In this document: positions 24,305-36,700 of the stretch, piece by piece
How positions within the stretch are numbered: the stretch's first letter is position 1
Layout: each line of letters opens with the position of its first letter
Assembly: GCA_000349905.1 (NCBI GenBank)
Contig: KB722738.1
Span: 2,076,269 to 2,140,268, forward strand
From: Volvariella volvacea V23
Lineage: Eukaryota > Basidiomycota > Agaricomycetes > Agaricales > Pluteaceae
Direction: 5' to 3'
Length of the DNA stretch: 64,000 nucleotides
Notes under the pieces: generated by a model
The model's database searches: none
Told to the model about the DNA's origin: nothing
Seen by the model: the letters and a program-made list of their open reading frames with translations, nothing else
Made by a program: the position numbers and the translations under genes

Positions 24305-24346
24305 ATGTTTGAAAAAAAGCAAGTGGCCTGATATTGGCCGGGGACA

Positions 24347-24353
24347 TATATAA
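24347..24353 (+). promoter_or_regulatory. TATA box of ERG3
   Basis: TATATAA lies 55 bases before the ERG3 start codon. With a start site about 30 bases downstream, the leader would begin near 24375-24385 and be very short. That would leave the out-of-frame ATG at 24356 outside the transcript. Confidence 0.5.
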
Positions 24354-24407
24354 GAATGGCCCGCAACAAATATCAGATCCTGAATATCCCCCGCAAAAGA
24401 CCAGAAA

Positions 24408-25813
24408 ATGGATCTCGTCCTCCGCATCCTCGACGAATACATCCTCGACGACGTGTGGGCCAACCTGGTGCCCCTGTCCGCGTTTGCAAGCCCCGAGCAG
24501 CTCCATCTCGTGACCGCGAACGCTTCGATACCGCTCCGCTTTGCATCACCGACTTCAGCCTCAAAATGGTCCCAGATGATCGCCCATCTGCCCCATCCTC
24601 CTATACGCCCTGATCATCTCGCTTCGCTTTATTCTTCATCAATATCCACAACACACGCATTTCCTCACGTCTCCGCATGGCCACGCGACTACATACCTCG
24701 ACAGCTACTTTCCCTCATTGTCTTCACACTCATCGGAATCCATGTGATGTACTTCCTGTTCGCGTGGCTATCGTATCGCTTCATCTTCAATCACGAGATG
24801 ATGAAGCATCCAAAGTTCTTGAAGAATCAGGTCAAGTTGGAGATTCAGGCTAGTCTGAAGGCGTTCCCCGGCATGACGCTCTTGACACTGCCGTGGTTCC
24901 AAGCGGAGGTTATGGGCTATTCAAAGCTGTATGACGATGTCGACACGTACGGATGGTGGTATTTAATTGCCTCTGTGCCGCTGTGAGTGTTAATTCAACC
25001 TTACGGCCGCGGGAACACGACTCGTCATTCTTGCGGCACCCGCTTCCGAAATTTCGTTCGTGTGCTTACGAGAATTGTGTGTCGTTCCGCTGTCTAGATT
25101 CCTCCTCTTTACGGACTATTGCATTTACTGGATTCACCGATGGCTCCATCACCCGCTCATCTACAAAACAATCCACAAGCCTCATCACAAATGGATCAGT
25201 GAGTAATCATTCATCTCCCTTCATCTCCGATTTATGTCCATGATCATATGCTCAACGATTCCTGATGAACTCTAGTCCCAACACCCTTCTCGTCGCACGC
25301 TTTCCATCCTGTTGATGGATACGCCCAATCCATTCCGTACCACCTGTTCATCTTCATCTTCCCTCTGCACAGAGTGCTCTATCTAGCTCTCTTCGTGTCC
25401 GTCAACATCTGGAGTATCTTTGTACGTCATTTCGGCTTTTAATGACCCTTAGGAGCGGCACGAGATTGACTTAACACTTTCGTGCCTTTTCCCTTCCTTT
25501 TTCTGGATTGCCTTTCTTTGCCTCATGTGGACGATGGTTCATGTGATCTAAAGATCCACGATTCGGATATGATTACTGGACATCCTTTGGAGAAGATCAT
25601 CAATGGTCCCGCACACCATACCCTGCATCATATTTACTTCACGGTGAATTACGGCCAGGTTCGTGTTGGCACTTTTCCTCGTTATCTCGGGTGACTCATC
25701 GCTTTGAATAACAGTACTTCACATGGGCTGATCGCGCGGGCGGCTCCTACAAGCAGCCCGAGTCTTCGTTGGATCCTCTACTGGAGATTCAACAAGAAAA
25801 GAAGGACCAATGA
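24408..25813 (+). CDS. ERG3: Sterol C-5 desaturase
   Basis: ERG3 puts the C5-C6 double bond into episterol late in ergosterol synthesis, in the ER membrane, using a di-iron site and cytochrome b5. Five exons (24408-24982, 25098-25198, 25276-25421, 25554-25658, 25715-25813) give about 340 residues. The start [17 protein letters not shown] is typical of the family. Two hydrophobic segments follow ([20 protein letters not shown] and [20 protein letters not shown]). The three histidine clusters are present: HRWLHH, HKPHH and HHTLHH. Also seen are [18 protein letters not shown] and the C-terminal [15 protein letters not shown]. Intron 3 is the longest at 132 bases. The position directly after an MFS exporter is noted, but a functional link is not shown. 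Confidence 0.93.
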
Positions 25814-27307
25814 TGACGCCAAGAGAACGACTTCCCATTGCTAACGATACTCACTTCACCCACCTCAATCACTCGCATTGCATTCGTTATGTGTTATGTT
25901 TATTCACGTCATCACCCAACATTGGAACCTTCCAAGCACGTCCATCCACTTGTTCCGAGTATCTTTGTTGCTTTATCTGCTATAGATCGGTTTGCGACAT
26001 TACAGCCTCTGCCCTCCTATTTTTCTCTGCCCCGCTGATACCTTTATCTAACCCTTCACTAACTTTAATGGCCCCGCCTTTCCACCCTTCCCCGCAACCC
26101 TACCACCTGCCCACATACGCATTACGATTCATTTCCGTTTCCGTGTTCTTTCCTGTTGGGGTTTTCAGTTGTCATTCGCCTTCCCTTTGTTGGAATTATC
26201 TATGATACCACACAGAAGTGTAAAACCTGGTTATTGCCATTTTATTACTCGTTTTATTACTGGTTTTAGTGAAATATAATCCAACGACGCGATCTCGAGC
26301 GCCTTTGTCCAGCGGAGTCACCTGAGAGATTAGGGGACTTATCTGGGACCTGCACAGCGGTACCAATTGCAATAACGGGCAGGTTTGACAGATGTCATTC
26401 GCGAATTGTTTGTGAGCACGCGGTAACGAGCGTGACAAGCCAAAACCGTCGTATTCTAACAGGTGCAAACAAAGCAAATGTGGGCGGAAAGGCATTTTTG
26501 TTAGCGGGAAAGATAAGGACGGGATATCTTACACTTATCCGCGGGCGACATTCCTCCGTGCAGTTATCAGTGACAAATAAGTGCGTGCGACGTATTTATT
26601 GGCAGGCGGTGGGGATCAGAAGACCGTCCGCACATAGAGTTGGTTGAGAACCATGATGCAAGGGGAATGACGCCTTTAATCGCTCAAATGAAAGCCTACA
26701 CACCCTTCACGGAGCGCAAAGTCTAGAACAGCCTCATGTTCGCAGGGAGGTCAGCAACACGCCTGGTATGAATGTGACGTGGAATGTGACGACATTGTGA
26801 CAAATTTGTGGTCTAGCTTTGTTGATTCCTGAGATATTCCCACCATCTGCTCACTGTATACGACAGCGAGGAGGCTCTCTTCTCCACCGTTGCCAGCGTT
26901 GTCTAGTCACCCAGAGACATTGCAGCCCGCGAAGGAAACGACAGACGAGATCCGGATTTGCGTTGAATTTGGGCGGCATTGTAAAGGCCCGGAAAGTAGC
27001 TGGGTTCGTTGTATTTTTTGTCGGTATTTTATTTTAATCGGGTGTATACTCACTTTGCATATCCAATAAAGCATTTGTGCGTCAGGGGTACCCGTGAATA
27101 TACGCCTTCACGTATGCCGACTCCTCCATCCTCAGTACCCCCATGTCGTCGCTGACACTCCCCGCCGTTCTCCAGGTTCAGCCCCTTTATCGTCGTGCAC
27201 GACAATCCGCTCCAAACCCACACAACCACTTTCCCTCCTAACCCGCAATTTCCGCCACCATTTCCCTTCCACCGAGCTTCACGTTACTCCGTAACGACCA
27301 ACCCACC
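25814..27307. other. Intergenic region between ERG3 and the AT-hook/Myb gene
   Basis: The first 400 bases are pyrimidine-rich and probably the ERG3 3' end. No gene, tRNA or repeat was recognised in the rest. The last 250 bases, C-rich with CCAAT-like and CT-rich stretches, are a plausible promoter and leader for the gene at 27308. Confidence 0.45.
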
Positions 27308-29658
27308 ATGGGCGACCCCCAGCACTATCAGCCGCTCTCGCAGGCACTGAACCCTCCCACCCAGCCTGTGTACTCCTCCACAGGATTGTATCAGCCGTCC
27401 AAGGCACAGCACATATCCAACCTCACCTCGACCCCGCAACACAGGCCCGAGGAGGAGGAGGAAGAGGAGGAAGACGACGAGGACGAGGGCATGGTCGAGG
27501 AGCAACTCAATTCAAGGAACGAAGCCGATAATCACGGTAGCAACCCAGCTTCTCCGCATAACAAAGGAACGGGGTGCGTGGATCCCACCTTTTGCACCGC
27601 TGTTGTAGGCCTCACATCTAGCTTTCGTCTGCTTCTGCTCTGTTCACTCTCCAAAGGCCATCCGCTTCGCAAAAGCTTCAAACTCAACCATCAACTCAGC
27701 CTACGCAGCCCCAGGACCCATCAAGTTCTTCAACGCAGCAGCAGCCTCAGAAACGCCGACCAGGCAGGCCACGCGGGTCCAAGAATAGGAAGCCGCGCGT
27801 CGTCAGTGGGACTAGTACGATGAAGCCAGACCAATCTGCTTCTTTCTACGTGGCCTCTAATGTCCCTCAAAACCAAGCAGCAGCTCCGGCTCCACAGCCT
27901 CAATCAACAACCACAGCTGCTCCACCATCATTTCCCGAGATCAACAACCAAAACCATCACTACTACGAGTTCCAATGGCGCGTGCTCAATCTATGCGCAG
28001 AATTTTATGGTGCGGCAGAAGAGCTGGTTGTGGGTGTCCATTTTACGTATCTTTTGCTTATTTTTGGTAAACGATCGAAAATGCAGAAAGCTACACCACC
28101 TCTCGTGGTCGCACAATGTTATCAGATGATGCCAGACAGCAAAGTCGATCCATTGTCAATGTTGGCAGAGGCCAAAAGGATTTGTGACACCTTGGTATGT
28201 TCCAGATTAGCGTCCGTGCTTCTTACCTGAGGCCTCCTTCCTTTGTGACCATAGCTTAACAATCCATCAAGATTGATACAAAATCCACCGCCACCCATGT
28301 ACCCCACTGCTCCTCAACTATACCATGGCCAAACGGCGACTTCTGCCGCCCCTGTGACTGCGCCAGCACCATCCACGTCGGTGTCAGCGCCATCGGCTGC
28401 ACCGGCAACTTCCACCGCATCCACCAGTGCCAAACCTGCACCCATCGCCTCTACATCGAGTGCGCCTGCAACCACAACACCGGCTACTGTAATCACTAAT
28501 CCGCAGCAATTCGTCATGTCAATGGGCACGCAAACAGGACCATACCCCCACGCTCAATATGGAGTATATGCACCTACACAATACCCATCTTATTATCCTG
28601 CTCCATATGCTTACCCTACTGGTTACTACCAGGCTCAACCTCAGATTATTAATCCACAAGTTGCACCGACTACTAATCCGACACAGACAGTAACCGCACC
28701 TCAAGCCTCAAGCTCAAACCCGACACCTGCGGTACAACCGCAAGCATCGACGTCTTCTAGTGGGCCAGCAACACAAACGGCTCCAACAAATGCTCATGGA
28801 GCCTGGTCAGAGGAGGAAGTTGATCGATTGAAGAAGCTGTTTGAAGAGAGCCGGACAAAGGCTTCGACCGCAGAGGCACAATGGGACTGGGTCATTCGTC
28901 AGTTTGGATCTCGGACGAGGTTGGATTTTAATTTGGTCGCTTGGGGTCGATATGCTCATGTTTTATTCAACAGGACACAGATTTATACCAAAGCTGCAAG
29001 TCTTGGTTTGAGGGAAGCTCCATCACGCGGAGTCAAGCGACGAAGAGAACACGAAGCGACAGACGATGCCAATGCTTCACACCCACCTCCCCCACCACCT
29101 CCTCAACCCACCGCATCCACTCCCTCCTCCTCGACCGCCATAATACCCAACGCTACGACTGTTGATAATCGACCAACTCACTCAACACCCCAACCGCCGC
29201 CCCCAATAACAGCGTCTCCATCCCAACCACACGCAACCCCTGGAGCTTCCCCCGCCTTACCACACACTCAACGACCGCCATCAACCTCAACAACATCCAA
29301 CACACCTACAACAGCAACGGCAACAAAATCCAACCTACCGTGGCCTATGCCAACGGTAGCAGCTAATACGCCTTCACCGGTAATGGTGTCAGCTAATTTG
29401 AGCCATGCACATAATCATGGTCACGGTCATAGTGGGCATACAGGGCACAGCAACAACGCGAACAGCAGCAGCAGCAGCAACGGACAGCCGGGTCATATGG
29501 TGACGGACCCGCAGAGAGCGACGAGTTATTATAGAGCAAGAACTGCGATACATTCGGTTGTGGAGCAGGGGAGCAAGCAGCAGCAGCCGACGACGCATTC
29601 GTATATGTATCAACCAAATGGGAACGCGGGGAGACTTGGGAAGGATGGTGGGAAGTGA
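27308..29658 (+). CDS. Nuclear protein with AT-hook and Myb/SANT-like domain
   Basis: Five exons (27308-27573, 27657-28029, 28087-28194, 28255-28919, 28974-29658) encode about 698 residues. The N-terminus holds an uninterrupted Glu/Asp tract (27450-27490). An AT-hook follows in exon 2 (KRRPGRPRGSKNRKPR), which binds the minor groove of AT-rich DNA. A conserved helical patch (YYEFQWRVLNLCAEFYGAAE) and KVDPLSMLAEAKRICDTL come next, then a long Ala/Pro/Ser/Gln-rich linker. The Myb/SANT-like region WSEEEVDRLKKLFEESR...QWDWVIRQFGSRT is completed across the last intron by TQIYTKAASLGL. The tail is Pro/Thr/His/Ser-rich. The likely role is a chromatin or transcription regulator; targets are unknown. 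The last intron is 54 bases with no stop, so retention would add 18 residues inside the Myb-like domain. Confidence 0.85.
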
Positions 29659-31589
29659 CCTGGGGAAAAGCGGGTGATTTGGGGCAGATGGATAGATGGG
29701 AGTGTAGGAGTTGCTCTTACATCCCCCTACTCTCTCTGTCTCGCTTCCTCTTGACCTGAACATGAAACCAAAAGCTGTCTGTTGCCTTAATCGTCATCAT
29801 TATCGTCGACTGCCGAAGCTTACAAAATGTACGATCACATCTTCTTGGGGACACGTTCTTGATTTGTGTTACTATATCCTCGCATCTCCACGCTACGATT
29901 CTTGTCCATGCCTCTACATTCCTTTCTTTTACTCCCCTATAGGAGGAAAGGGGGATATAAACCTTGGCTGGCGTGCGTGCAGCCTGCTCGTTCTGCAGCT
30001 CCCCTGCCTGCCTGCCTGCCGCCCTGCCTTTACTGGATAACATCTATGCACGATGTTTACTTTTCTCGGTCCTGGTCCTGGTCCTAATCCTGGTTTGGTG
30101 GATTACTCGGAGAGCCGGTTTTCAATATTTATGGTTATCCTCCCCTTCCGCATCCATTCCGACAAGCTCAATTACGCATCCCACGTACCTGATCTTGTCT
30201 GTATGTCTCTTGTCACCAATAGTCTTGCAACCCCTGCCTTCCACTATACTCTATATGTCTCATCAAAGTGTCGTCCAAAAACGTTAAGGTTGTTCTTGGT
30301 TAGTCTCTGCCTTTGGCTTCTATACGCTCGCGCTTGGTACTGCTTACTGTTTTGTCTAACTATAACGTTACTTGCACGTATACAAACAGTTATATCTTGT
30401 TCTATCATAGCTATGATATCTCCCGACATCTGCTTTTTTCCTCCTGTTCTTTCCTGTTCTCTCGTGTTTGTGCTTTACTTTTTGCTAGTGCTGTTTTTAA
30501 AAGCTTTAAAATCTGTTTCAACATCTTCCTTCCTGATCTTCCCCTCACCTCTCACCCCTAGCCCTGTGTGCTGGCGTGGGTGAGTCACTTTAATATCTCT
30601 GTTCGGTTGATGCAATCTCCTTTCGCCCGATCCCATGAATCGTGATTTCCTTCGATGGCCCAATCCCATGCAAGCTATACTGGTTTGGGCGTTCTCGATT
30701 CAGCAGGGTGTACACTGGCAGCTGATCGCCGCTCTGCGGTGTGCGGTGTGCAGTGCTATATCCGACGTAGAACCGCTTAGCTTTGAATGCCAGCGATGCA
30801 AGGAAGATCATCAGATGCATGACGCCTTTCAAGTGGTTAGTCAGCCTCATCTCAAGCCGTCGATGTATGCCCGATGGTTACTGTTCTGGTGGTGGACACT
30901 TGACCTCTCCTGTTCGGGTTCAGCTCCAAAGCCCCTGTCCGTGCTTGAATTTGACTAGCGTCCAGCCATCCGACCCGAAACGTGCCTACCAGTCTCGCTG
31001 TCTTCTTGCACATGTGCCGCCGGGTACCATAATTGGCGGCAGGGACTGGAAGCCTGCCGCATGGGGATGGCATTGAGGAAAAAAAATTCTCCTGGTTCTT
31101 GGTCTCGGTCCTTGATTACTTCCTACGTGCTGGAACGTTCAAATGAATGCTTGTTGTCCCGGCTTGGTGCTCTTCAATTATTGCCAGGCGTGGATGTGTA
31201 TCCCCTTTGCGATGGACGTAAATTTGTTCATTCTAGATGACTTCCACCGAATGATTCGGCTAAAATGAGGGGGATATAAAATTTTTCGGTACTGAGAGGA
31301 CTGTTTTTACACCTATATACCTACCCACTTCGCTTGGTCGTATTGGAATCAGCCTTCAAGATTATACAGTACGGCTGTATCCTTCCTCGTTGACCCTCCC
31401 CCTCCATCCCTGGATCACCGCCGGAGCAAAACTTCTTTTCCCATTTTGGGTGTATATACATATTTGAAATCCGAAAAAAAGGTGAGCATGAGTCAGTATA
31501 AAACCCAGGGCTCCTCCAATTTGATTTTCCGCCTAACCGCTCACTTAGATTATCTCGGTCTACCACGAGGAATCAAACCACATTGCACC
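29659..31589. other. Intergenic region with simple repeats
   Basis: The sequence is rich in C and T runs. It holds a CCTG microsatellite (about 30003-30027) and a short GGTCCT run (about 30069-30087). An open frame at 30053-30583 is pyrimidine-driven and hydrophobic by composition; I do not regard it as a gene. The C-rich stretch about 31380-31440 is a likely promoter or leader part for the MFS gene. Confidence 0.45.
30003..30027. repeat. CCTG microsatellite
   Basis: CCTGCCTGCCTGCCTGCC followed by GCCCTGCC: about four CCTG units with one interruption. Confidence 0.7.
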
Positions 31590-33763
31590 ATGTCTGCTTC
31601 TAACCATATGACGGTGCCCTCCACCGACTCGACAGAGTCGACATTGTTAAACGCTTCCTTGATTTCTTCTTCCACCTCTACTATCCGAGCTCATGCCAGT
31701 CACGATTCCCCTTCGTCCCCTTCATCACCATCAACCTCTAAAAGTTTTGTGCCCGCCCGGGCCAAGCAGACGTCCACAGCGGACACTCTGCCCACACCAA
31801 ACGACGTAGATACGTCTTCAGTAGATTCCATTACTGAAGCGTATCAAGTAGAAGACGAGTCACTGACACCTAGAAAACGCACTCCTCTACCCATATTTCA
31901 ACTTTTTATCATTTACACCATCATGTTTGCTGAGCCTGTGACGGCGATGGTTATATACCCATTCGTAAACCAGTTGATACAGGAAACGGGGATAACACAT
32001 GGAGATGAGAGGAAGACAGGGTATTTCGGTGGGATACTTGTAAGTCGCCTTGCTTTGATTTTGTGAATGTTTGGATCTCTATTTCATTATAGTCGTTGAT
32101 CAACGTTCTTTTCAACGCATTTTGTTCTGAAAATCTCATCGTGATTGCTTTATTAAAATTTATTAGGAATCTACATTCTTTGTCACCGAGGCTATCACAG
32201 TCGTATACTGGGGTATGGCGTCGGATATAATCGGTCGTAGGCCAATACTTGTTCTTGGTCCACTAGGCTTGACTGTTGCCATGTTTGGATTCGGATTATC
32301 CAAGAAATTCTTGCCATTGCTCTGTTTCCGGGCGCTACAAGGCGTATTCAATGGGAATATTGGTATGAGAACTCCTTTAAGCTTCTTTGTGAAAAGGAAG
32401 ACGATAGTAAGGTGTAACTAACCATAACGTACTGTTGTTAGGCGTTTCCAAGAGTGTGCTGGCGGAGGTATGTGTCGTAGAAGACGTAAACATTGTTTGC
32501 TCAATGTAATTCGTCTTTTCCAGTTGACCGATGAGACCAACATGGCAGAGGCCTTCGCCATCATGCCTTTGGTTTGGAGCGTTGGCATTGCCGCTGGGTA
32601 GGCCGAAGGCGCTCTGGCTGATCCTCACGCCGTACTAATGTCATACACATAGGCCGATCGTAGGTGGACTGTTAGCACGGCCTGCAGATAGATGGCCGCA
32701 CACCCTAGGCAGATTCCGCCTCATGAAAGACTACCCTTACTTGCTCGCGTGTGGCACAGCCGGTGTGATGTCATTCCTATCTTACTTACTTACCCTGGTT
32801 GGATTCAAGGAGGTGGGTATTACGGACCCTTTACTTGTAACTCAGCGGCTGATCGACTTTACCCTTAAAAAGACATTACCCGCATTGGCCGCCAAAAAGA
32901 AATCAGAAGCTTTTGAAACAGACGCGGAAAGAACAGCGCTGCTCTCAGAGGACACTCGTACAATCTCCTATGGCGCCTCCAGCTCTTCATCATCCGCACA
33001 TACCATAGACGCAGATACCAAAGAATCCGAAAAACCACTACCGATCCGAAAGCTTCTCATTCCTAGAGTCCTCGTACCCCTCACAGCCTACCTTTTCCTC
33101 AGTTTCACCGACATGGCTGCCGAAGCACTTCGCCCGCTCATGTTTTCCACATCTATCCAAAACGGGGGCCTCGGCTTCTCACCCTACGAGATCGGATTGG
33201 TGATGGGAGCATGGGGGACCTTTAACGCATTTGTCCAAATTGCCTTAGCGGCAAAGCTTATGAATCGCTTTGGACCAAAGAAGGTGTTTATTGTATCCAA
33301 TGCTAGTTTGGTGGGCACGTTGTCCGTTTTCCCGCTGTTGAGTTACTTTGCGAAGAGTGCGGGAAAAGTGGATAGTTGGGTTTGGGCCGGGATAGGGGCA
33401 CAGCTTCTTTTCATGACTAGTACCTATATGGCTTATGGTGCGTCGTTTTACGACATGATTTTCTTTGATGCTGTGGCGTTTGACAAACGGCGTTTTCCTA
33501 CTTTAGGTTGCATCCACTTATTCATTGTGAACAGTGCGCCTAATAAGGCCAGCCTCGGAACCACGAATGGCCTAGCACAGATGATGGGATGTGTAGTGAG
33601 ATCTTTCTCGCCCACGGTGTCCACATCGCTGTTCTCTATCTCCCTCCAGCATCACCTCGCTGGTGGAATGATGGTGTACTGGGTATTGATCACAATAGCG
33701 CTGATTGGAGTTAGGGTGTCCTTCTTCCTGCCAGACCGGCTTCATGCTCCTCAGGGAAGGTGA
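31590..33763 (+). CDS. MFS transporter, DHA1-like (copy 2)
   Basis: Paralogue of the transporter at 22091-24149 with the same exon plan. The start chosen is 31590 (MSASNHMTVPSTDSTES), just before a Ser/Thr-rich cytosolic N-terminus of about 110 residues. Then come LPIFQLFIIYTIMFAEPVTA (helix 1), YWGMASDIIGRRPILVLG (motif A; the usual Arg after Asp is replaced by Ile), RALQGVFNGNIG, GVSKSVLAE, LTDETNMAEAFAIMPL, a charged central loop, TDMAAEALRPLMFSTS, GCIHLFIVNSAPNKASLGTT and FFLPDRLHAPQGR. Two introns (32813-32872, 60 bases; 33438-33506, 69 bases) are multiples of three without stops, so the frame runs on if they are kept. Comparison with copy 1, which lacks those residues, shows they are introns. 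Substrate unknown. Confidence 0.92.
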
Positions 33764-36700
33764 AGAGCTATCACAGAGTCGCGCAGGGTACGGGCACGAA
33801 GTTATGAGATAAATTAGGTATTTTGGAGACAGTCACGACGCGTGTAACCGCTAATAAATGATAATATCTTCAACGATCCATGACTCCATCATCCGGCAAT
33901 TATTGTCACAGGACCATAGGGCTTCACGCCACGACAATAAAGTTCCATTCCCAGGTCCATACAGCACCAGAACCATCCTGGATCTGATTTACCTAGGGGT
34001 TAGCATAGCTATGTGATCCTGGACAGTATTTCAAGTCTGCATGTGCTAGTGTGAGTATTGAGCATCAAATCATCATGCAAAGGTTCAAAGTTCTAGGTCA
34101 CTTGGATTGATCACGCCGCGCGCAACAGGATGTACACATTGCCTATGCTGCCGTTGATGTACATGTGCTCCGTGATTCGCAGCAATAGCACAACGTTTAC
34201 AGATCCCGTAGGGCACATTGTTCGGCGCAGCTGATCAAGGCTTCTGGGAGCGGCCACCTAAGGCACCCTGCAGTTTCAGTTGGTTCACACAGCTTCAAGG
34301 GGTCGGTTTAAGCTGTATATTAATGAATGGGTCACTCTCTCTATTTGATTATATTGAGTGACTTGGATGAGATAAATGGTACGCCGAAGAGTGGGTTTAA
34401 CGAAAGGGCCTGCTTTCAGTCCGTCCCAAATAGAGGAGCTGTCGGGATTTGAAAGCTGTGAGCACCTGAAGAGTTAATGCAGCTCTGCGAGTCATATAAC
34501 GAGATCTTTCCCGGGCGGGATGACAAGACGCTCACCAGTGCCACTGACGTACCAATGTGCGCTCAATCTAATAGACACGAATATACGGCATTCTATCCCT
34601 TAACCGTATCGAGGCTATACTTTACCGGTCTAAACAGCATTCTAAAGTGTAGGTCTAGGCTTTGCACTGCAGTAATATGGGTGTCAGATGAGCTGATCGC
34701 TGTGCTCGCGCCCAAACCTCCGCAGCATATTCGGCGTCTAGTTCAGGATATGGGGCGCACGCTCCCAACGAGTGGGGTGGCGGTCACTGCTTCGTTATTA
34801 TAGAAAGAAGAGGTAAGGCCCTCTATTAACAGAGTAATGGCTGTTTTCTCTTGGGATCTGGCAATTTTTTCTTCTCGACAACTTTTTCCTCCTGATTGAA
34901 TACCAATGGGATGGGCCTTATCATAGTCTATAATTCGACGTTCTTGTCAGTCTGATTTGACTACATATGCATACCCGGAGTTCAAAAAGGTGCCGAGCAT
35001 TACCGTAATCTCCGAGTTTTGCTTCCACATTGGGTGTGTGCAATCCAATGGAGTGGGCCGCGATGCCATTAGTATCAGCACGCACGTATGGAGCATCTGG
35101 TTGTTTCAACCCAGCGGCCTATCGTTTGCGAACGTCAATATTGGGTAACGGTATCTGAGTGCAGCAACAAAGGGTGTGTAAAGCCGGGGGGAACTATATC
35201 GCCTGGACAGCCCTCAAGCACATTTGGCGACTCTGTTGCATATATCTAACACAAGGGTACTACAAGGAGAGGTTGAGAGTAACTTGACCCTTTATTAAAT
35301 TATGCCCTTTGTACCTGAGAGGATATTGGCGATGCAAAATCAGTTACGAAGGTGAATATGAGTGCGTGTAGTTTAATTCCTGTGCCTTCAACAATTCTAT
35401 GGCTGGGTTGCCTTACAAAAAAGCAAACAAACAAGAACACACACCCCGAACATCGACGCGGTGTTTGAACTTCGAGGAAGGTAAGGGATTAGGCTGGCCG
35501 AGTTAGGTTGTCTATGACGCAACATACCCCCTGAGATCGAAGTACGGCATTGATTTACATATCTGGATAAGCACCTACCACATGCTGGTTGCGCGCTGTT
35601 TTCTTCGTCCTTCGTCGATGAAAGTGCAGATGAAGCGTATAGCCTTCACATGAGGCGTTACAACTAACAGGTCACTTCAAACCCAAGGTTGACCCGGTTC
35701 CACCACTCACCTGATATGTCTTCAAGGGGATGGCACTGAGCTGTAGGTGCGGGTTTCCTGCTAGGCACATCCAAAGCAGACGTAACATACCTGTTTCAAA
35801 TTCTGAATCAATGTGTGTGAAGAACTCACGCAACACACTTCCACGAGGCTAAGTAACCCGGACCGTAGTGGCACTGAACGTGTAGAAGCTACCTCATTTT
35901 CCCCGAATGCTGCCTTGCTGGCGGGCGACGGAGCAGCGATCGAGGGTACCGATTGTCCTGTACACCACTTGACAAGCTTCCCGCCTCAAGTAGGTGACTA
36001 CAATCAATGATTGAAAAGCGATCAAAGGATCGACTCGGATATGAATGAAGAATGGACCAGATTAGGTTGGGTCAGCTAAAGTAGCTGACGAGGAGCAAAT
36101 GAATAACGTACAGGGGGTGGGGACCCCTTGAACCTTTTGATATGAGGTTAAGTAAAGTACCTTCGTCGTCCCTGGGGGTGATGTGATCCCAAAGCACCTC
36201 ACCCAAGGGTACAACCACGGCTTGCAGTACATATTGGTTTTGGAGTCTAGACCGCTTGTGTGCTTCCACAATTGCATTCTATACAACAGGATCTGAGTCG
36301 GATATATAATCTTCCGGTGAGGCTGGAGCGAGGAAATCGTCGTGTGATTAGTGCAAACTGGCTTGGGAGCTTTTACTCCAGCGGGGTAAATTTTACGAAC
36401 TGCATGCAACGCAGCGTCGTACATGCAACAGCCCGCAGCTCAGGATACGCTATTGCTGTTATGCCACCGCGTCCTGCCCTGTCGCTCATGGCCTCGAGAG
36501 TCACGGTTGCGGCCTTTTTTGCGAACACAATTGTGAAAGTTGTGTTTGGCCTACTGAACTCGGTAGGTGGCAGCTCCTACGTGGAATGCATTGCCATTCG
36601 CACAGCGCGGTACATATAACGCGGTGAATGCCTTCTATTTACAGGGAGCCCGTAACACATGTATAGATAGTCGCGGCTGGATACGCTTGGGAGAGCGGCA

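Noticed and set aside
27458..27490. GAG/GAC repeat as a non-coding microsatellite
   Set aside because: It lies in frame in exon 1 and encodes an acidic tract, so it is part of the protein.
30053..30583. 176-codon open frame with hydrophobic stretches
   Set aside because: The sequence is pyrimidine-rich and includes simple repeats; hydrophobicity follows from TTC/CTT-type codons. No start context, domain or intron supports it.
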